Positions 19,401-25,598 of a stretch of DNA of 29,875 nucleotides are shown here, in pieces. This DNA comes from a virus. The stretch is from the IMG/VR virus record IMGVR_UViG_3300009104_000085, positions 1 through 29,875 of that record, one strand, 5' to 3'. Both the position numbers and the translations under genes were made by a program. Every line of letters begins with the position of its first letter. Position 1 is the first letter of the stretch. The notes under the pieces are model-generated. The model was not told the DNA's origin, made no database searches, and saw nothing but the letters and a program-made list of their open reading frames with translations.

Positions 19401-20914
19401 GGTTAGCTGGATTAAATTCTGCAACAGTACAATTATGGCAAGCAACAGCAACAGATTCCGAACCTTCAGCAGGAAGTAATAACGGAAAGCCTGAAGGAAA
19501 CGCAACTTATACATTTGCTACTTCAACTTTAGGAGCATTTGCTACAAATGCTCGTAGTTGGTCAACTGTTCAGCCTTCTGTAAGTTCTACTAATAAATAT
19601 ATATGGACAATTACAGCAACTGCATCAAGTAATACTGCTACTGATGTTATACCAGATAGTGAATGGAGTGATATAATAAAACTCGTTCAACCTGGAGCAT
19701 CTGGAACTGACTCAAAAACAGTTCATTTAGCTGCAGATGATTACTCAATAATTTATGATGGAAATGGAGCAAACCCAGAGCCTAGTGGTAATATAACACT
19801 AACTGCAACTGCAATTAACTTCACTGATCCTTATTTTAAATTTACAACAGACGGTACTGCAGAAGGTAATTATTCAGACGGTTCTGGAGCTACAGATACG
19901 AAGACCTTCGCTATCCCTAGTACTAAAGCAGCTTTTGGAACTGATAGTAAGGTTATGAGGGTGGGAGTGGCAGACGCAGATCAAAACGAGCTTGCTTACG
20001 ATACAATTAATATTTACGCAGTACAAGATGGAACTGATGCTTTAACAGTTATATTAGCAAATGATGCAGTAGCTTTACCTGCAGATGACACTGGGGCTAT
20101 TAGCTCTTATAATGATAGCGGTACAACTATAGAGGTACTTCAGGGAGGATCAACTCTTGATTACATTGCGTCAGGAACAGCTGCAGCAGGAGAGTATAAA
20201 GTAACTGCTGTAGAGTCTCAAACAAGCAGTACAGATGATCTTACAGTAGATCAAACTCCAACAGATACTTCTGATGGAGTAACTTTTGGTAATGTTAGTG
20301 GTTGGCGTGCAACAGATCAAGTAACAGCAAGTATTACTTTCACAGTAGCAGGAAAAGATTTAGCGGGGAATAACTTTTCGGTAGTTAAGAAACAAACCTT
20401 TACTCAAATTAAAGCAGGAGCATCAGGAACCCTTACTACAAAAGTAATTTATAAAGCAGCTAATATAGCTCCAAGTGCTCCGAGCGCAGATGGATTAAAT
20501 GTTCCTAGTGGTTGGAGTGAGGACCCAAATATAGCAAGAACTCTTCCACAAAGACTTTATCAAAGTACAGGAACTATAAGTAGTGGTGCATATGTTTGGG
20601 GGACTCCAAAAAATGCAAATGAGGGAGAGCACATGATATTTAGACAGTCTGCCATGCCTGATGGTAGTAGTACTTATGAAGTAAACAAAGATGATCACTG
20701 GTATGATCTCGACTTTAGTCCTCCCCTAAAATATGTTGCTATGGCAGATGATGCGGCAGCAATACATTCAACTACTGGGTGGTGGCGTGCAGAACCTGAT
20801 CTAAGAAATGTTGTTACTTTAGGTAATAATACTTTACCAGCTACAACAGACTACAATGTAGGAACAATAGTAATATTAGCCAACGGTAGAACTCATGAGT
20901 TGGTGGATTTATAG
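13469..20914 (+). CDS. Giant tail tip protein: gpL-like tip, gpJ-like hub, FN3 and Ig-like repeats
   Basis: A 2481-residue protein that probably forms the tail hub and host-recognition tip. Residues about 1-385 resemble the gpL or DUF2163 tip region (a long beta block with FKGIVASSSL) interrupted by inserted beta modules. A glycine-flanked segment near 458 (LPVVYGVQRLNSVPIFAD) is typical of the gpJ hub, which resumes at about 1110-1545 (SKRYGKGADLAEDVDLSS; ILDTGKSVFANMNALLSHFN) after a roughly 450-residue insert containing a G-x-GY module (665-750). An FN3-like domain (KPTDLDATTDKNGSIIITWK) spans about 1549-1635. Beyond that, repeated Ig-like modules with YAIQDG and YAVQDG motifs alternate with blocks ending in SEW, joined by short GASG linkers. 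No separate peptidase gene lies nearby. It starts 1 nt after the previous stop. The hub call is good; domain limits are approximate. Confidence 0.8.
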   Translation: MSTERSINANIKTHLLSNEPLQYAHLVKFERPFDPDPLTGKFRTNKERYAYFTDAAHDISYNDGTTDQDGNSNGAMTYRANRVLKIGNYSETTIARATSLKLTLAGEDLGAAVSLNGALSTATVDSVTVGRFTPTSTIYEGEVLDFTEKGFKEGDLITFTNTTTSAVDSNAYTNKYIITLSSANSQIKEGAIVTGTGIGTNTKVVSIDSATLTLDKLVSVSSGATLTFENSNTYFLNRFRTNNTVLEFSRTGDDSDDSAFLSLTDDFTISLKSQEVTSILEDRQIEAGAISRDTSLASPSFLHRQVFVYKVFIDPDDGSIIGNTSILVFKGIVASSSLSEDGTNTIVDWSVTSHWGDFEGIQGRLTTDETHRSLDARGKPNIEQGIRPEYAGDLGFLHSETSLSAIAIYNTKGQGSKLKSKRRGGFAGLTGQKYYVTETWEYDIQNEVDLNIHLQGKHLPVVYGVQRLNSVPIFADTLNSDSKKVYTADAICEGEIHGVYNIYIDDVPLICTDDNDYDIRNATNGTDTDNTQLQCYGNMSKGDTLNGHLMRTAPYSTADEQRVMAGLSPSSATMAGTHVPLIGTPFSTGHQDAVEDSAHSPLKYRSVAPQNIQGLTASTEGLNHDESYKINLGDGGVLSSTMFTGQANQKACDSLVTPAENVTKVMSVTITNPGDGYTSAPTGVIDAPDSGGTQATIGSITLGTAENGETDVLGNITVNNHGTGYAPVDTPVGVTFSGGGGSGGAAVANLGGYKRQNDYYDGNLPYWGPAHRLLDTAYVATSFELNADQTSLPEIEYIVKGKVLECHNYDNTYLPDPSVTSAAHTNFVEGSIYTVEYSSDGSSWTTDTTGTWTNNKFKILDKYEFTNHRGVTTWRFRLDTTPALGGATPTQTRLRLKNGNDYWYMITWNHAVVSTETAFPDEWTTATLGVASGKLTATVADATAGTPALNTYTEFQFYNADWYDDYSHDYDHTKGLKYGVLKGTWSGNTITFDGTDYTGISSFGTNKIRPADAFDLSSVSAVANITNTGELYSGRTTTQYHYLTHAATSQTEHEIGARLINETTGEWREIIGFNTTTDVVTIETPFFTPPLTTHKFTISGRGKDLRASSNPAIQTLDYLTSKRYGKGADLAEDVDLSSFISAAKLCDSRSNIQLKVESITGIAEGDIFTLTHNGASDGTHVASGKVAAGGIDASGNTITLTQVINKFAKRYSTYTSLNTGDIVYTDAGAYYRATADIATPPSTVPSHGSQTTVANLLHIGNYDDNVGANPIVVHKTSGSGSASTLNVQKRQGTPVEYSLYDSDWVKYWKYYGWDHHHQREVTRHQTNFILDTGKSVFANMNALLSHFNGILSYENGKYTLDVETQMDAPTISLNANQENINPYYIENSDIIGRISLKDNSSKKAKNTVKASIADPQNNFGSRSITFFNSDFLKADRNIVKNGQFPFTGITNYYNGRIGAEKELYQSRFSKEISFTVGSRGLLLKAGQVIAITYDPFGWSSKLFRIDNLSFQANCNVSVKATEYDDSIYEITKQQFSNVMSQSSASYTLPIPPKPTDLDATTDKNGSIIITWKNGVSDNNAFDERTDSTEIWYNSSDDRDSSTLLATVDNSTSYTFTSTVAENKYFWIRHKRMSTMSKGSKTGTIHSAWNASAGELGTSLSISAGATSVKLLPSSHVIDWNKEASDEQSTINFTTDIQGMSGTLYYDFLVGATSKQNTTTSTWTLPDADEPGPTDAPIKITVKVRQGSTSGTLLAQDVVSIYAIQDGQNTVTGILTNESHTVPTNSDGSGASFTGAGGTYLVYYGNDKIQDISGYQASDLVFSVQGTTGTVTAAINATTGVYSISALSSDVATVTFRAIVKGSMLGGLDTTNDVTRDKIYTISRAKAGVSVTGTSNALVYAYQRSSSALTSDAGDVTVALTGTDAGKITTSSLANDWEKEIPSGTDDLYVIAATASGTGATDTIAASEWTDPVQLGASGLAGLNSATVQLWQATATDSEPSAGSNNGKPEGNATYTFATSTLGAFATNARSWSTVQPSVSSTNKYIWTITATASSNTATDVIPDSEWSDIIKLVQPGASGTDSKTVHLAADDYSIIYDGNGANPEPSGNITLTATAINFTDPYFKFTTDGTAEGNYSDGSGATDTKTFAIPSTKAAFGTDSKVMRVGVADADQNELAYDTINIYAVQDGTDALTVILANDAVALPADDTGAISSYNDSGTTIEVLQGGSTLDYIASGTAAAGEYKVTAVESQTSSTDDLTVDQTPTDTSDGVTFGNVSGWRATDQVTASITFTVAGKDLAGNNFSVVKKQTFTQIKAGASGTLTTKVIYKAANIAPSAPSADGLNVPSGWSEDPNIARTLPQRLYQSTGTISSGAYVWGTPKNANEGEHMIFRQSAMPDGSSTYEVNKDDHWYDLDFSPPLKYVAMADDAAAIHSTTGWWRAEPDLRNVVTLGNNTLPATTDYNVGTIVILANGRTHELVDL
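15463..15720 (+). repeat. Glycine-rich G-x-GY module inserted in the tail tip
   Basis: The encoded segment starts VMSVTITNPGDGYTSAP and contains ITVNNHGTGYAPVDTPVGV, giving two copies of an N-x-G-x-GY pattern followed by a glycine-rich tail. The same style of module (STKGTGYAVGDIV) is inserted in the tail tube gene at about 4730-5020. These look like interchangeable surface modules in one virion. The boundaries are approximate and the shared origin is inferred. Confidence 0.45.
18750..20420 (+). repeat. Repeated Ig-like and Trp-rich modules in the tail tip C-terminus
   Basis: Two copies of an Ig-like block start YAIQDGQNTVTGILTNESH (residue about 1761) and YAVQDGTDALTVILANDAV (about 2182). 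Between them, two blocks end in ASEWTDPVQLGASG and DSEWSDIIKLVQPGASG, and a third, diverged one follows the second Ig-like copy. Short GASG-type linkers join the blocks. The repetition is clear in protein but not at DNA level, so the duplications are old. Such modules usually extend the receptor-binding tip. Confidence 0.55.
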
Positions 20915-20923
20915 GAGAAAAAT

Positions 20924-22123
20924 ATGACAATACAATGGAAAGAAATAGCTTCAATAGGAGCAGTAGCAGGAGTGAATTTAAAAGAATCTGACGGCACAGT
21001 ATTAGCTGATAGTGCAGTTAAAAACTCGTCCATAGCTTTAGCTATAAATAATTCTACAGGAGCATTAACCTTAACAAATGCAGGGAGTGGAGTAACTTTA
21101 TCAAATGCTAGTGTAGGATTAAGTAATGTAGCTAATGTAGATATGAGAGATTTGGGAAATGCAACTGCAGGAACTTTAGCTGCAGCTCGTGGTGGAACAG
21201 GCTTAACTTCTATTTCTACTTTAACAAATAGTAATACTACTAAATCAGATGTAGGCTTAAGTAATGTAGATAATGATTCAACAGCTACTATTAGATCAGG
21301 TACTACTAAATCAGATGTAGGCTTAAGTAATGTAGATAATGACTCAACTGCTACTATAAGAGCAGGTACTACTAAATCAGATGTAGGCTTAGGTAATGTA
21401 GATAATAATTCAACAGCTACTATATTAGGTAGTACTCATACTGGGGCTGTAAGTGGAAATGTCACAGGAACAGTTAATAGTGTAGCGGTAGCAACCGTTA
21501 CTTCAGGAGCTGCAGCAGGAGCTACAGCTAATCAAGATTCAACAACTACTATTAGAGAAGGCACTACTAAAACTCATGTAGGTTTAAGTAATGTACCAAA
21601 TACAGATGCAACAAACGCAGGTAATATATCCTCAGGAACTTTAGGAAAAGCTAGAGGTGGTTTTGGAGAAGATGTTTCAAGTAAAACAGGGGCCTTATCG
21701 GTAAGTGGTGGTACTTTTAGTTTTGGAACTCTACCTGCAGGTGTAGGTGGAACAGGTTTAACCAGTACTAGTACTTTATTAAATACGAATGTAACAACTT
21801 TTAGTATAGATAGAAGTAATATGCATGTATGGTCAAATCTTAATAATAATTTAACTCCTAGTTCTACTACAAATGATTGGACTATAACATGGTATAATGG
21901 AGCGGGAACGTCTTTAGGTACAACAGTAATCAGAGCTTCAACAGCTAATTCTTCAACAAGTTTGGCAATAATGCAAACAGTTAGTAATGGAGCAAGTGCA
22001 ACAATAAATTTAGGAGGTGCAACATCTGCAGGAAGCATACAGACTACTACAGTAACAAAAAATAGTGTAGTATGTACTTTAAAAGCTGAGATAGTTGATG
22101 GATCTGGGTGGGATTTTAAGTAG
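20924..22123 (+). CDS. Tail fibre protein with 22-residue repeats
   Basis: A 399-residue protein behind a TAGGAGAAA ribosome site overlapping the tip gene stop. The N-terminus (TIQWKEIASIGAVAG) is short. Residues about 105-170 and 214-235 contain a 22-residue repeat with consensus TTKSDVGLSNVDNDSTATI, a repeat common in phage fibre shafts, with ARGGTGLTS motifs at about 88-96 and 275-283. The C-terminus (about 295-399) is not repetitive and may be a tip or binding domain. It lies just before the two GNAT-like genes and may be their structural partner. Fibre function is well supported by the repeats; the ligand is unknown. Confidence 0.8.
   Translation: MTIQWKEIASIGAVAGVNLKESDGTVLADSAVKNSSIALAINNSTGALTLTNAGSGVTLSNASVGLSNVANVDMRDLGNATAGTLAAARGGTGLTSISTLTNSNTTKSDVGLSNVDNDSTATIRSGTTKSDVGLSNVDNDSTATIRAGTTKSDVGLGNVDNNSTATILGSTHTGAVSGNVTGTVNSVAVATVTSGAAAGATANQDSTTTIREGTTKTHVGLSNVPNTDATNAGNISSGTLGKARGGFGEDVSSKTGALSVSGGTFSFGTLPAGVGGTGLTSTSTLLNTNVTTFSIDRSNMHVWSNLNNNLTPSSTTNDWTITWYNGAGTSLGTTVIRASTANSSTSLAIMQTVSNGASATINLGGATSAGSIQTTTVTKNSVVCTLKAEIVDGSGWDFK
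21236..21433 (+). repeat. Tandem 66-bp coding repeat in fibre gene
   Basis: Three adjacent units of 66 bp (22 codons) start at 21236, 21302 and 21368. Units 1 and 2 differ at only about 4 positions; unit 3 is more diverged at its end. A fourth, diverged copy starts near 21563. The close DNA match indicates recent duplication and a site where fibre length can vary by recombination. Confidence 0.85.
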
Positions 22124-22167
22124 GAGGGAGCTCCAAATAACCTCACAGAGAGTAAGGAAAAAAAGAT

Positions 22168-22752
22168 ATGGCATTTAAAATAACAGGAGAAAATATATAC
22201 CTAAGAAAAGCACAGGAGTCAGATATGAGTACATTGGCTACTGCGGTTGACTTTAGTCCTGGTTCAGTGAATCCTGATTCTAATTCTCAAAAGTATTATT
22301 GGTATAGAGAAAATAAAGCTAATGCAGCAGCAGTTAGTGCAGCTTTAACAAGTTCTTCGGGAACTGGCTCTATGTTTCTTACAGTTTGTAAAAAAAGTGA
22401 TGATAGTATAGTAGGTTTTCATAGATTTGTATATATAGATCAAAAAGTTGAATCGAAATTTACAGCTATAATACCTTCAGCAAGGGATAATGGTTATTAT
22501 AAAGAAGTGGGCGTTTTACGACATAAATTTTATTTTCAAGGGTTAGAAGCAACTTCAGCAGAAATGAAGTTACCAACAGATATTAGTCATTATTTAGATA
22601 CTTTATATACTGGAACTGATAGGACCGGGTATATAACTAATCAAGGAAATTGGAGATGGAGTACAATAACTTCTTCAAACTGGACAGCTTGGATTGATGC
22701 GGGGGCTCAATCTACTTATAAATCACAAACTTATTCACTAACATGGAGTTAA
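22168..22752 (+). CDS. GNAT-fold protein in the fibre region (first)
   Basis: A 194-residue protein. The start (ENIYLRKAQESDMSTLATAV) is like the opening strand and helix of GNAT acetyltransferases. Residues about 68-90 (MFLTVCKKSDDSIVGFHRFV) match strands 2-3. FTAIIPSARDNGYYKEV (about 96-112) sits where GNAT motif A binds acetyl-CoA. In that motif (R-x-x-G-x-G/A) the last small residue is replaced by Tyr here, which could weaken cofactor binding. The C-terminus holds a WTAWID motif at about 172-177, also found in the next protein. The start is ATG 22168 after AAGGA. It is probably expressed with the fibre gene. It may acetylate a tail or host component or be a structural GNAT relative; the substrate is unknown. 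Confidence 0.6.
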   Translation: MAFKITGENIYLRKAQESDMSTLATAVDFSPGSVNPDSNSQKYYWYRENKANAAAVSAALTSSSGTGSMFLTVCKKSDDSIVGFHRFVYIDQKVESKFTAIIPSARDNGYYKEVGVLRHKFYFQGLEATSAEMKLPTDISHYLDTLYTGTDRTGYITNQGNWRWSTITSSNWTAWIDAGAQSTYKSQTYSLTWS

Positions 22753-22753
22753 T

Positions 22754-23437
22754 ATGATAGTTACTTATAGATATTCAAATGACAATATTTACATTCAGCC
22801 TCTTTTAGATAGGGCAGAAGATAAAGCAAATATATTATTAGCTAGAGCTGATTGGAGAGCTGATGGTGTAATACCCACAAAAGAATTTGATGATGTTTTC
22901 CCTATTTGGATTTCAGAATTAAATCAAACTTGGAAAGATGTAGGAATGACAGAAAATACAAAAGCAGAGGCTCAAAGAGTGGGTATGCCTACAGAAGATA
23001 ATAGTGTAAACCCCCGATCATTTTATCCAAAGCCTTTTTATTTAATAGAAATGGTTTATGAAAAATCAACAAATGATTTTGTAGGTTTTACTAAGACTTG
23101 GCTGAACGGCACTCATTCTGAGCACATAGTTACTTGTTATCACCCAGATCAAAGAGGAAAAGGATATCATGACGATATGGCGATAATAAACACAAAAGCT
23201 TGGTTTTTATATAGTGGAGGTGAGTCTGCATCATATTACACCCCTAAAGGTCAGAGCAGTTATTACGTATCAGATCCTAATGCTGCAATTGCAAAAACAA
23301 GGGTTGATAGAGTTGAGCCAGTTGATTATATAGAAAATAAACTTACTAAAGCAGATTGGACTACATGGATGAATCAAGCAGATAAACAAGCAGATAGAGA
23401 TGCTAATTTTTTAATGCAACGATACTTAGAAATATAA
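22754..23437 (+). CDS. GNAT-fold protein in the fibre region (second)
   Basis: A 227-residue protein beginning 1 nt after the previous stop. FYLIEMVYEKSTNDFVGFTK (about 96-115) matches GNAT strands 2-3, and IVTCYHPDQRGKGYHDDMAI (about 124-143) matches the motif A loop and helix, with the canonical HPDQRGKGY sequence. The final small residue of R-x-x-G-x-G/A is His here. Residues 201-206 (DWTTWM) match the WTAWID motif of the neighbour, followed by a charged helix. The N-terminal 90 residues differ from the first protein. A GNAT-fold identity is likely; whether it is catalytic is unknown. It is the last gene before the sigma-70 promoter, so it closes the upstream transcription unit. Confidence 0.65.
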   Translation: MIVTYRYSNDNIYIQPLLDRAEDKANILLARADWRADGVIPTKEFDDVFPIWISELNQTWKDVGMTENTKAEAQRVGMPTEDNSVNPRSFYPKPFYLIEMVYEKSTNDFVGFTKTWLNGTHSEHIVTCYHPDQRGKGYHDDMAIINTKAWFLYSGGESASYYTPKGQSSYYVSDPNAAIAKTRVDRVEPVDYIENKLTKADWTTWMNQADKQADRDANFLMQRYLEI

Positions 23438-23479
23438 CATATAAATTCGGGTCTAGCACACCCCTTAGAAAAATAATTC

Positions 23480-23508
23480 TTGACATATACCTTAAATTTT
23501 GGTATAAT
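23480..23508 (+). promoter_or_regulatory. Consensus sigma-70 promoter before the fibre cassette
   Basis: TTGACA at 23480-23485 and TATAAT at 23503-23508 are separated by exactly 17 nt, a complete match to the bacterial consensus. A-rich sequence (GAAAAATAAT) precedes the -35 box, as an UP element might. The predicted start is around 23515, just before the ribosome site of the gene at 23533. It is the clearest promoter in the window. Confidence 0.85.
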
Positions 23509-23516
23509 TATACAAA
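23499..23516. promoter_or_regulatory. Palindrome over the -10 box (candidate operator)
   Basis: GTATAATTATAC at 23502-23513 is a perfect 12-bp palindrome that contains the whole -10 box; extended to 23499-23516, 16 of 18 positions stay symmetric. A repressor dimer bound here would block the promoter. The extended symmetry is suggestive only, because the TATAAT motif is itself nearly symmetric in AT-rich DNA. Confidence 0.3.
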
Positions 23517-23517
23517 T

Positions 23518-23535
23518 GGAGGAAAAAAATAAATG
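23518..23535 (+). promoter_or_regulatory. Strong ribosome site for the fibre cassette's first gene
   Basis: GGAGG at 23518-23522, in the 5' leader just after the predicted transcription start, lies 10 nt before ATG 23533, a strong but rather widely spaced match. It differs in style from the aggagaaa sites used upstream. Confidence 0.6.
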
Positions 23536-23868
23536 AGCGCAGGAACTTACAATTTCATATTAGAGCAAGGAGCGACGTTTAACCGTATTCTAACCCTGAA
23601 AGAAAACAATGCAGTAATGGATCTAACAGGCTACTCGGTTGCGTCTAAGATGCGATCAACCCACGACTCGAGTACGGTGGTGGGCACTTTTACGTGCACG
23701 ATTAGTGACGCTAGTGCTGGTAAGATAACAATGCAGATGACCAATAGCACTACGGCAGCAATTGAAGAAGGAATGTATGTATACGATTTAGAGATTACGG
23801 CTAGTAGCGGAACTGTTACTCGTATAATGGAGGGCACAGTTACCGTTAACCCAGAGGTAACTCGATAA
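23533..23868 (+). CDS. Tail/baseplate-type structural protein, first gene of fibre cassette
   Basis: A 111-residue beta-rich protein: YNFILEQGATFNRILTLKEN, DLTGYSVASKMRS, then YVYDLEITASSGTVTRIMEG and a final EVTR. This layout is a common small phage structural family found beside tail fibres and resembling the N-terminal part of upper-baseplate proteins; it may anchor adhesins. The gene is visibly richer in G and C than its neighbours and uses codons such as CGT, ACG and CTG more often, suggesting separate origin. It directly follows the sigma-70 promoter, and its stop overlaps the next ATG by one base. Function is inferred from family style and location. Confidence 0.6.
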   Translation: MSAGTYNFILEQGATFNRILTLKENNAVMDLTGYSVASKMRSTHDSSTVVGTFTCTISDASAGKITMQMTNSTTAAIEEGMYVYDLEITASSGTVTRIMEGTVTVNPEVTR

Positions 23869-24269
23869 TGGCAATAACAGTAACTATAACTGAAAATCCA
23901 ATTTATGTAACCGTTGATGAAACTAACAATACAGTTACTTTAAATCAAAGTGATAATCCTATTACTATTAATACAACAAGTGATTTAACACTTCAAGCAG
24001 GCTCTGCAGGAGACATAGTTTACACACAAACAGGTAGTTTACCTGGTGGTAATATGCAAGAAGCCTTAGCTGATTTAGCAGACCAATTTTACAGACAAGG
24101 TTCCACTCCTTCGGGTAGTAATTTAGCAGAAGGAGATTTATGGTATAATACCTCAACAGAAGAATTATTTGTCTACAGACAAGTATCTGGTGGATACGAA
24201 TGGCATACTATTGCCTCAGCAGGGGGATCATCTCCCACGACTTTCACCTTAGATGGTGGGTCATTTTAG
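23868..24269 (+). CDS. Small fibre-associated protein
   Basis: A 133-residue protein. The first 45 residues are strand-rich with repeated T/N/V (VTITENPIYVTVDETNNTV), followed by GDIVYTQTGSLPGGNMQEAL and AEGDLWYNTSTEELFVYR, a segment typical of the ends of phage fibre proteins that give a short trimer-like fold. The one-base overlap with the preceding gene points to coupled translation. I cannot assign a specific role; it may be an adhesin subunit or a connector between fibres. Confidence 0.5.
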   Translation: MAITVTITENPIYVTVDETNNTVTLNQSDNPITINTTSDLTLQAGSAGDIVYTQTGSLPGGNMQEALADLADQFYRQGSTPSGSNLAEGDLWYNTSTEELFVYRQVSGGYEWHTIASAGGSSPTTFTLDGGSF

Positions 24270-24278
24270 GAAAAATAA

Positions 24279-25598
24279 ATGGCAACAAATATAATTAAAA
24301 TTAAAAGGACAACTGGTACTACCGCACCCAGTTCGTTAAACGCAGGAGAATTAGCATTCTCAGGTGGCTCTGGAACTCAGGGCAACATGGGGCAGAGGCT
24401 ATTTATTGGTGATCCTGCAAACTCAAACGCTGTTACAGTAATTGGCGGTAATTACTTTAGCAACTTAATGGATCATGCACATGGTACTACTACTGCAAGT
24501 TCGGGATTAATTGTAGACGCAAATAAATCGACTTCAGAGTTAAGAACCGCAGCATTATATTTAGGAACATCAGGTTCCGATACATTAATAACAGCTACAG
24601 CTGCAGAACTAAATACATTAGATGGAATTACTTCCACAGCAGCAGAACTTAACCTATTAGATGGTTCCGTTGCAGGAACAGTAGTTGCAAGTAAAGCAGT
24701 AGTTGTAGATTCAAATAAAGATGCGGCAAGTTTTAGGAATGTTACTTTAGCAGGAACTCTTACAGCAGCTACATTAGATATATCAGGCAATATAGATGTT
24801 GACGGTACTACTAACTTAGATAATACAGATATTGATGGGTCATTAACAGTTGATGGAGCAGTAGACTTTAATCCTACTACTTTTCAAGTAGATGCAAGTG
24901 ATGATGTAGATATAAATACTACAGATACTACTGGTGGTATAGGAATAGGTACATCAACTTCAGGAGTTCCAATTTCAATAGGACACACAACTTCAGAAGT
25001 TACAGTTAATGATAATATGACAGTTACAGGAAATTTAACGGTTGCTGGCACTACCACTACTGTTAATTCTACTACTGTTTCAATAGCAGATCCTGTATTC
25101 GAAATAGGTTCTTCTTCAAGTGATGATAACCTTGACAGAGGAATAAAAATGAAGTATAACTCTAGTGGAGCTAAGATTGCTTTCATGGGTTATGATGATT
25201 CAGATGGAAAATTCGCATTTATACATGATGCAACAGATTCTTCAAGTGTCTTTTCTGGCACACAAGCAACTTTGAAAGCAAATATAGAAGTTGTTTCAGG
25301 TGGTAGTGGTTTTAAAGTTGGGGACTCTTATCCTTTTAGTGATAGTTCTGGAACTTTAACACTTACAAATATTGATAATATAGATGCCACAACAGAAGCA
25401 ACTTTTGAAAATGCTATTGACAGTTTATCAAACTTAACAACTGTTGGAGCTATTACTTCAGGTACTTGGGAAGCAACAGCTATAGCAGTAAATAAAGGTG
25501 GAACAGGATTAACAGCGGCAGGTACTTCAGGATTTATACCAGTATCTAATGGTAGTGCTTGGGTTATGCAAGCAATAGATGGAGGCACATATAGCTAA
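24279..25598 (+). CDS. Tail fibre with Mtd-like N-terminus and AAELN-LDG repeats
   Basis: A 439-residue protein. The N-terminus (IIKIKRTTGTTAPSSLNAGE) resembles the start of phage major tropism determinant-like adhesins. Residues about 107-130 contain TATAAELNTLDGITSTAAEL, two copies of an AAELN-x-LDG repeat known from fibre shafts. Residues about 160-200 carry ATLDISGNIDVDGTTNLDN-type repeats. The middle (about 250-330) with DNLDRGIKMKYNSSGAKIAF is shared with the giant fibre downstream. A GGTGLTAAGTSGF motif lies close to the C-terminus. This is probably one of several fibres or side arms. Start ATG 24279; stop overlaps the next ATG. Confidence 0.75.
   Translation: MATNIIKIKRTTGTTAPSSLNAGELAFSGGSGTQGNMGQRLFIGDPANSNAVTVIGGNYFSNLMDHAHGTTTASSGLIVDANKSTSELRTAALYLGTSGSDTLITATAAELNTLDGITSTAAELNLLDGSVAGTVVASKAVVVDSNKDAASFRNVTLAGTLTAATLDISGNIDVDGTTNLDNTDIDGSLTVDGAVDFNPTTFQVDASDDVDINTTDTTGGIGIGTSTSGVPISIGHTTSEVTVNDNMTVTGNLTVAGTTTTVNSTTVSIADPVFEIGSSSSDDNLDRGIKMKYNSSGAKIAFMGYDDSDGKFAFIHDATDSSSVFSGTQATLKANIEVVSGGSGFKVGDSYPFSDSSGTLTLTNIDNIDATTEATFENAIDSLSNLTTVGAITSGTWEATAIAVNKGGTGLTAAGTSGFIPVSNGSAWVMQAIDGGTYS

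Noticed and set aside
21236-21433. CRISPR-like array
   Set aside because: The regular 66-bp units are contiguous, in frame and coding, with no spacers.
21574-22146. 190-codon open frame on the - strand
   Set aside because: It runs antisense through the fibre gene's repeat-rich, low-complexity coding sequence, lacks a ribosome site, and its hydrophobic composition mirrors the codons of the + strand gene.
23449-23463. GGGT...ACCC short hairpin upstream of the sigma-70 promoter as a terminator
   Set aside because: The stem is only 4 bp with a 7-nt loop and no U-run follows.
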